DNA from: CAYVVT01 sp964454335
GTDB lineage: Bacteria > Fidelibacterota > UBA8477 > JABMPR01
Direction: 5' to 3'
NCBI GenBank assembly: GCA_964454335.1
Contig: CAYVVT010000008.1
Span: 62,001-126,000, forward strand
DNA: 64,000 nucleotides
Of the stretch, positions 60,299 through 64,000 are shown one piece after another. The position numbers and the translations under genes were made by a program. The notes under the pieces were generated by a model. It had not been told where the DNA came from, ran no database searches, and was given only the letters and a program-made list of their open reading frames with translations. The number at the start of each line of letters is the position of its first letter. Position 1 is the first letter of the stretch.

Positions 60299-61660
60299 AT
60301 GAAATTCGCGCCAACTCTGATTACCCTGTTACTGCCGATCTTCCTGTCAGCCCAGGTCGGCTTCACCGGTGAGGTATTCCCGGATTTCAAGATCCGTACC
60401 TCCGATGCTGACCTGATCAATCTGCCCGTTCGTCTGGCAACCACTGAAGTCGTATACAGCCTGGGGGATTTCGACTTTCGGGGCAGCATCGACCTGGAGG
60501 CACGCTGGAAGGCAAAACCCGCGGGGACCAGCGAGGTAGCCGGTCTTGGATTCGCCGAGGACCAGTTCTCACTATCCTTGGCCGAACTGTATATGATCTG
60601 GTATCCGAGCTTTGGTGAGGTGAAAGTGGGCAGCATGATCCATGCATGGGGCGCAGCTGATGCCAACAATCCCACTGATAATCCTTCACCCTATGATTTC
60701 TATTACATGTTCCTTTCAGGGACGGACCGTAAAGCAGCGAACCTGGGTGCAAGCGTCAAGGCTTACCTGGGTAATTTCGAGACGGAATTCATCTATCAAC
60801 CTTTACATGGCCCCAATCGCCTGCCGCATGGTGAGCCGGACTTCCCCATTGACATCCCGCCAGAGCCGGATGAGGATGATTTCGCTGAGATGGAATCCGA
60901 AATGGAACTGGGTGCAAGGCTACAATATGCCTTTGGGCTGGGCGACGTATCCGCGTCCTATTTCAAGGGCCATGACCGCATGTTCAGCCTGTTCGCAGCA
61001 AATTTCGCAGGAATATCCCTACCTGACTTGGTCTATGGTTACAGGGAAACTGATGTCCTGGGTTTTGACTTCGTGCTGTTTCCGGGGAATTGGACTGTTC
61101 GAGGTGAAGTAGCCAACTTCACCACAAAGAATCCCTATACTCCCACCGGGGATGATGCTGAGGCATGGACAGTCTTCCAGGCTGAGGCTGACTACCTGCA
61201 ATACGTCTTCCAGGCAGAATATCTGCTGGCCAATGAGATGCAGATCATGGCCCAGATCATCGGGACCAGCTACAGGAATGTCAGCGGCCGCTCCCTGGTG
61301 ATGCCCAGCGAAGCCGGTCAGATGCCAGGTGTAGTTTTGCTTGATGAGGACAATTTCCAGGCGGGCATGGGAACACCTTTCGCCATGATATCCGATCGTG
61401 TCGCCATGATCTCAACTCTGGCCAACTTCTTTGACAGTTCCCTGGAATTGCGCGGAATGGTCCTGATCAATCTGGAAGAACTTGAAGGTTATGATCTCAC
61501 GGAGCAGGGATTGATGGCCAATCTTGGCGCCACCTACTCCATCATGGAGGGCTTGAATCTCGAAGCGGGACTTATTTATTTCTACGGTGAAGGCGACAAC
61601 CAGTTTTCAAAGATGAAGGATTTTTCACACCTTAGATTAGGATTAAGTTATCACTTCTAA
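60299..61660 (+). CDS. Outer-membrane beta-barrel partner (DUF1302-like)
   Basis: A 453-residue exported protein. Signal peptide LITLLLPIFLSAQ, then barrel strands throughout. Recognisable stretches are SLAELYMIWYPSFGEVKVGSM, WGAADANNPTDNPSPYDFYY (a W-G..D..NP.D loop typical of DUF1302 porin-like proteins), TVRGEVANFTTKNPY and the terminal strand HLRLGLSYHF ending on Phe. Probably the outer-membrane end of the RND/LolA-like route. The ATG at 60299 is chosen (GAAGAGG upstream) over the TTG directly before it. Confidence 0.82.
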   Translation: MKFAPTLITLLLPIFLSAQVGFTGEVFPDFKIRTSDADLINLPVRLATTEVVYSLGDFDFRGSIDLEARWKAKPAGTSEVAGLGFAEDQFSLSLAELYMIWYPSFGEVKVGSMIHAWGAADANNPTDNPSPYDFYYMFLSGTDRKAANLGASVKAYLGNFETEFIYQPLHGPNRLPHGEPDFPIDIPPEPDEDDFAEMESEMELGARLQYAFGLGDVSASYFKGHDRMFSLFAANFAGISLPDLVYGYRETDVLGFDFVLFPGNWTVRGEVANFTTKNPYTPTGDDAEAWTVFQAEADYLQYVFQAEYLLANEMQIMAQIIGTSYRNVSGRSLVMPSEAGQMPGVVLLDEDNFQAGMGTPFAMISDRVAMISTLANFFDSSLELRGMVLINLEELEGYDLTEQGLMANLGATYSIMEGLNLEAGLIYFYGEGDNQFSKMKDFSHLRLGLSYHF

Positions 61661-61699
61661 TTCACGAATCCGCTAATTCGCGAATCCGACAATTCACTC

Positions 61700-62614
61700 A
61701 TGTCCAGGTTCGACCGTAAATATCGCCGTATTGCCCGTCATATCTCACCGCTGGATATCCAGGCCAGCTATGATCCTGAGGATAAGAGCTGGGACGACCT
61801 GTTCGTTGGTGACAGGCCGGCTCAACGTTCAGACCTGTTCCTGGGACATTTTTCCAGCAAGGGGATCAAGTTCATTATTGAACGTTTCGGTCTGGACCGG
61901 GTTGCTCGTCACCGAGGGATCCGCCATATCGATGTGGAATTGAATACTGACGATCCCTACAAGCACGCTCTAAAGATCTACAATGGGATCCCACATGAGA
62001 ATGACAACCTGGTAATGGAATTCGTTGCAGGCTATCAGATGCTCACACCCACTGAGGCTGAAGAATCATTCATTTTCCCCGAAATCCTGCATGTACTCAA
62101 GGTGGAATGGCTCAACCTGCAGAATCCGGCTGGTGAATTCACACACCGGCGTCCCCGCTTGCCCGGGCAGAAAAAACCCGGCCTGGGTATGGGTGATGAG
62201 CTGTTCGCATTGTTCACCCTCATGGGTAGATATTTAAAGGTCGATGGGATCCTGAACGTGCCCGAGCATTACCACACGGGGCTCATGTTCGGCAGGCGTT
62301 TTCGCTTCCTGGATGTGCGCAAGGAAGCCATCGTACACGCGGTTGCACGGGACCTGTGGCAAAAGTACCGCTTGGCAGTCATCGCCTGGGGCAGTGCCCT
62401 GGGAGCTATCAGGGAGACGGGCTCAGGGACATACTTCAAATGGCAGCCAGCCCCACAGATCATCCCCCTCAAACCGTTACTGCGCAGTTATTTCTCATCG
62501 GATGCCTATCGGGAGCTCGTTGAGGAATACAAAGCCATGTACAGCTTTGAGCTGGACGAGGAAACCATGCGGGCAATGCTGGCCAAGATGGACCAGGCGC
62601 CTCTGGATTTTTAA
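61700..62614 (+). CDS. Uncharacterised conserved-looking protein
   Basis: A 304-residue soluble protein with no signal or membrane segment. It contains regularly charged helical stretches (FIIERFGLDRVARHRGIRHI, DVELNTDDPYKHALKIY), a central region VMEFVAGYQMLTPTEAEESF and PGLGMGDELFALFTLMGR, and a C-terminal part with HYHTGLMFGRRFRFLDVRKE. I recognise no family. It follows the barrel gene by 39 bases on the same strand, with AATTCGCGAATCCG-type repeats instead of a clear RBS between them, so it may or may not belong to the transport operon. Confidence 0.72.
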   Translation: MSRFDRKYRRIARHISPLDIQASYDPEDKSWDDLFVGDRPAQRSDLFLGHFSSKGIKFIIERFGLDRVARHRGIRHIDVELNTDDPYKHALKIYNGIPHENDNLVMEFVAGYQMLTPTEAEESFIFPEILHVLKVEWLNLQNPAGEFTHRRPRLPGQKKPGLGMGDELFALFTLMGRYLKVDGILNVPEHYHTGLMFGRRFRFLDVRKEAIVHAVARDLWQKYRLAVIAWGSALGAIRETGSGTYFKWQPAPQIIPLKPLLRSYFSSDAYRELVEEYKAMYSFELDEETMRAMLAKMDQAPLDF

Positions 62615-62642
62615 TCCGAGTTAAAGTCGATCACCAGCCTGA

Positions 62643-62822
62643 TCAGGGTAAACCGATGATAGAGGACTTCCAGGTTGTATCCTGGTCGCTCTGTTTTCCC
62701 CCTGCTGCTACTCTTTCCGGCAGATTGCGGACCAGCAGTAGCGCAGTGAGCAGGACCAACACGATGAGCACGACCGGAGGGCTAGCGCTTGCTCTCCGAC
62801 GTGTTTGACGAAATGATCTCAT
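62643..62822 (-). CDS. Small single-pass membrane protein
   Basis: 59 residues: a basic N-terminus (MRSFRQTRRRASASPP), one helix VVLIVLVLLTALLLV, and a polar tail. Its ATG overlaps the stop of the TatT-like gene by 4 bases (ATGA), supporting translation. It converges on the 304-residue gene. Function unknown. Confidence 0.58.
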   Translation of the reverse strand: MRSFRQTRRRASASPPVVLIVLVLLTALLLVRNLPERVAAGGKQSDQDTTWKSSIIGLP

Positions 62823-63691
62823 GGAACAAACCACTTTTCATTTTCAGCTTGGATCATCAGGCGTTCGGCCAGTTGACGTTCATGCTCGTTTTCCGGATAA
62901 TATGGTAGATCCGTACCCGGTGTTGATGTGACCACCGTGGTCAGTAAATTATAGAAGAGGTCCTTATCCCCTGTTGCCCGGCAGTAATAGCGGGCCATCA
63001 GAGTATATGTCCCCAGATAATCGGGATATGCTTCAATGGCAGCATCAAAGGCTGCTCGCGCCTGATCCAGCTCGCCCTCCGCCATGGGATCACGGCAGAG
63101 CAGGGCTCCCAGGTAGCGCTCATAAGCGGAAAAATAATAACTTGAATCAAGCTCGTGAATGTACTCCAGCGTGGTGAGCACGAGAGTACGTTGCGCTTTC
63201 CGGACCAGTTCACCTTTGGTGGCCAGCCACTGGCCGTAATTGGCGATGCCCCAGTACATGGCATCCAGATATTCCCTGTCCAGTCCTCTGATGGCAATCT
63301 TCTCATCGCCAGTTGAGAGCAGCAATTGCTGGTATTCCGGATTTCGCTGAAGAATGGCTTGACTGACCTCATATCCAGCCAGGTACAGGCTGTCCTGTAC
63401 CGCTGGATCGTGTTCCAGGTAAAGGGCGTTGAAATATAACGTACGGGATAAGCGGGTCCAGATATGCAGATCCAGACTGTCCTGTGTGGAAAGATGTTTA
63501 TAGAAGAACAACGCCTGCTCCGCAGCTTCAGGATAATGGCGGGCGTCCCAGAGGCTGTCAGCAGTTACCAGCGTGAGGAGTGGTATTTCCTGAACTGGTG
63601 TCGCTGATACCCGTTCGACAGGTCTCAATCCCGAACATGATACGAGCAGAATAAGTGATCCCAGGGTGATGAGATGTTTAGGGTATGCCAA
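62819..63691 (-). CDS. TatT-like lipoprotein (TRAP-associated T component family)
   Basis: About 290 residues. Signal with hydrophobic core HLITLGSLILLVSC (lipobox LVSC) and a helical, TPR-like body. AMYWGIANYGQWLATKGELV, SSYYFSAYERYLGALLCRDPMAEGELDQARAAF and GTYTLMARYYCRATGDKDLF match the TatT pattern (Tp0956 family), a periplasmic lipoprotein paired with TRAP transporters in spirochaetes. No TRAP P or M subunit is in the window. The start is uncertain: TTG at 63689-63691 gives the tidiest signal peptide; TTG at 63764-63766 is the longest possibility. Confidence 0.68.
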   Translation of the reverse strand: MAYPKHLITLGSLILLVSCSGLRPVERVSATPVQEIPLLTLVTADSLWDARHYPEAAEQALFFYKHLSTQDSLDLHIWTRLSRTLYFNALYLEHDPAVQDSLYLAGYEVSQAILQRNPEYQQLLLSTGDEKIAIRGLDREYLDAMYWGIANYGQWLATKGELVRKAQRTLVLTTLEYIHELDSSYYFSAYERYLGALLCRDPMAEGELDQARAAFDAAIEAYPDYLGTYTLMARYYCRATGDKDLFYNLLTTVVTSTPGTDLPYYPENEHERQLAERLMIQAENEKWFVP

Positions 63692-63876
63692 CAGTTCCCC
63701 GATGTGCCAGTTCCAACCAAACCAGAAATGCCGCGAAATATAGAGGATGCGGTGGAGCACCCTCAAGTGAAAACTCTACCGCCATGCAATAATTGATAAG
63801 TTTAATTATTGTTTGACGTCCCGGCAGACTTTGCGGGGCCTGAGTCGCATGCAGAATAGATGCTATCAGCGTTGAG

Positions 63877-64000
63877 CTACTGTGACAGGATCAGTTCGAT
63901 CAGCAGGATCACATCCAGGATATTCAGCTGTTGGTCACGATTGAGATCGGCTGCCGCCAATCCCGCATCGCCGGGATCCACGCTCTCGATGATCCAGCTG
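63877..64000 (-). CDS. C-terminal end of a dockerin-bearing protein (partial)
   Basis: The last 40 codons of a gene entering from the right edge. They read as a type I dockerin end: a Pro/Gly turn (SVDPGDAGLAA), then the calcium-loop-like ADLNRDQQLNILDV (D-x-N-x-D spacing) and a hydrophobic helix ILLIELILSQ before the stop. In Marinimicrobia-like genomes such tails often end large secreted proteins. The body lies outside the window. Confidence 0.72.
   Translation of the reverse strand, partial: SWIIESVDPGDAGLAAADLNRDQQLNILDVILLIELILSQ

Noticed and set aside
1..64000. CRISPR arrays, rRNA operons or complete insertion sequences
   Set aside because: No regularly spaced repeats, rRNA sequence or transposase genes were seen on either strand.

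Overview
The window looks like chromosomal DNA from a Gram-negative bacterium of the FCB supergroup. Outer-membrane barrels, a TonB-dependent receptor, many lipoproteins, a GWxTD protein, a dockerin C-terminus, a fused formiminotransferase-cyclodeaminase, GGGP synthase and a split glycine-cleavage P-protein fit Candidatus Marinimicrobia (Neomarinimicrobiota) or a close relative. That placement is inferred from gene content; there is no rRNA here to confirm it. Genes are dense, mostly on the minus strand and often overlap by 1-4 bases. GTG and TTG starts are common.

Region by region. 1-6040 (minus): an acpS-nnr-vanZ-recN run, then a cohesin-like lipoprotein, threonine aldolase and the start of TrkA. 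6041-10625: a TPR protein, a beta-propeller lipoprotein, and an apparently leaderless S24-type repressor beside a repeat-rich stretch with broken tRNA pieces. 10626-14250 (minus): a glycolytic operon fba-pgk-tpiA-secG that runs into tRNA-Leu(GAG). 14359-24871 (minus): comF, ROK kinase, GWxTD, smc, HIT, rsmE, a barrel protein, an RsbW-like ATPase, a deoxynucleoside kinase, folK and folB. 24872-28300: tRNA-Gly(CCC), then the B12-dependent ribonucleotide reductase nrdJ with a candidate NrdR box, a strong promoter and a structured leader RNA. 28392-33609 (minus): miaA-mutL-ftcD-small membrane protein-site-2 protease. 33796-39779 (minus): xerD, GGGP synthase, gcvPA, gcvH, accC, accB and efp.

40036-47008 holds a PHP hydrolase with small companion genes, a DoxX-like protein, a DECR1-like dienoyl-CoA reductase and a TonB-dependent receptor. 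A remnant of a second receptor copy follows the last gene. 47179-54016 (minus) is a carbohydrate cluster: a TrmB-like regulator, two tandem GAPDH genes, a GH57 glucanotransferase and an alpha-glucan phosphorylase. The first GAPDH has lost the catalytic Cys and the phosphate-binding Arg. 54279-61660 (plus) is a probable envelope lipid-transport module: two MMPL/RND transporters, a TetR regulator with an inverted-repeat operator at its start, a LolA-like periplasmic carrier and an outer-membrane barrel. The window ends with an unrecognised 304-residue protein, a TatT-like lipoprotein with a coupled membrane miniprotein, and the dockerin tail of a gene running off the edge.

Most noteworthy are the degenerate GAPDH paralogue, the nrdJ leader with crossing stems that can mask the ribosome-binding site, the RND/LolA-like/barrel module, the TonB-receptor remnant with only synonymous differences, and the leaderless repressor lacking the autoproteolysis Ser.
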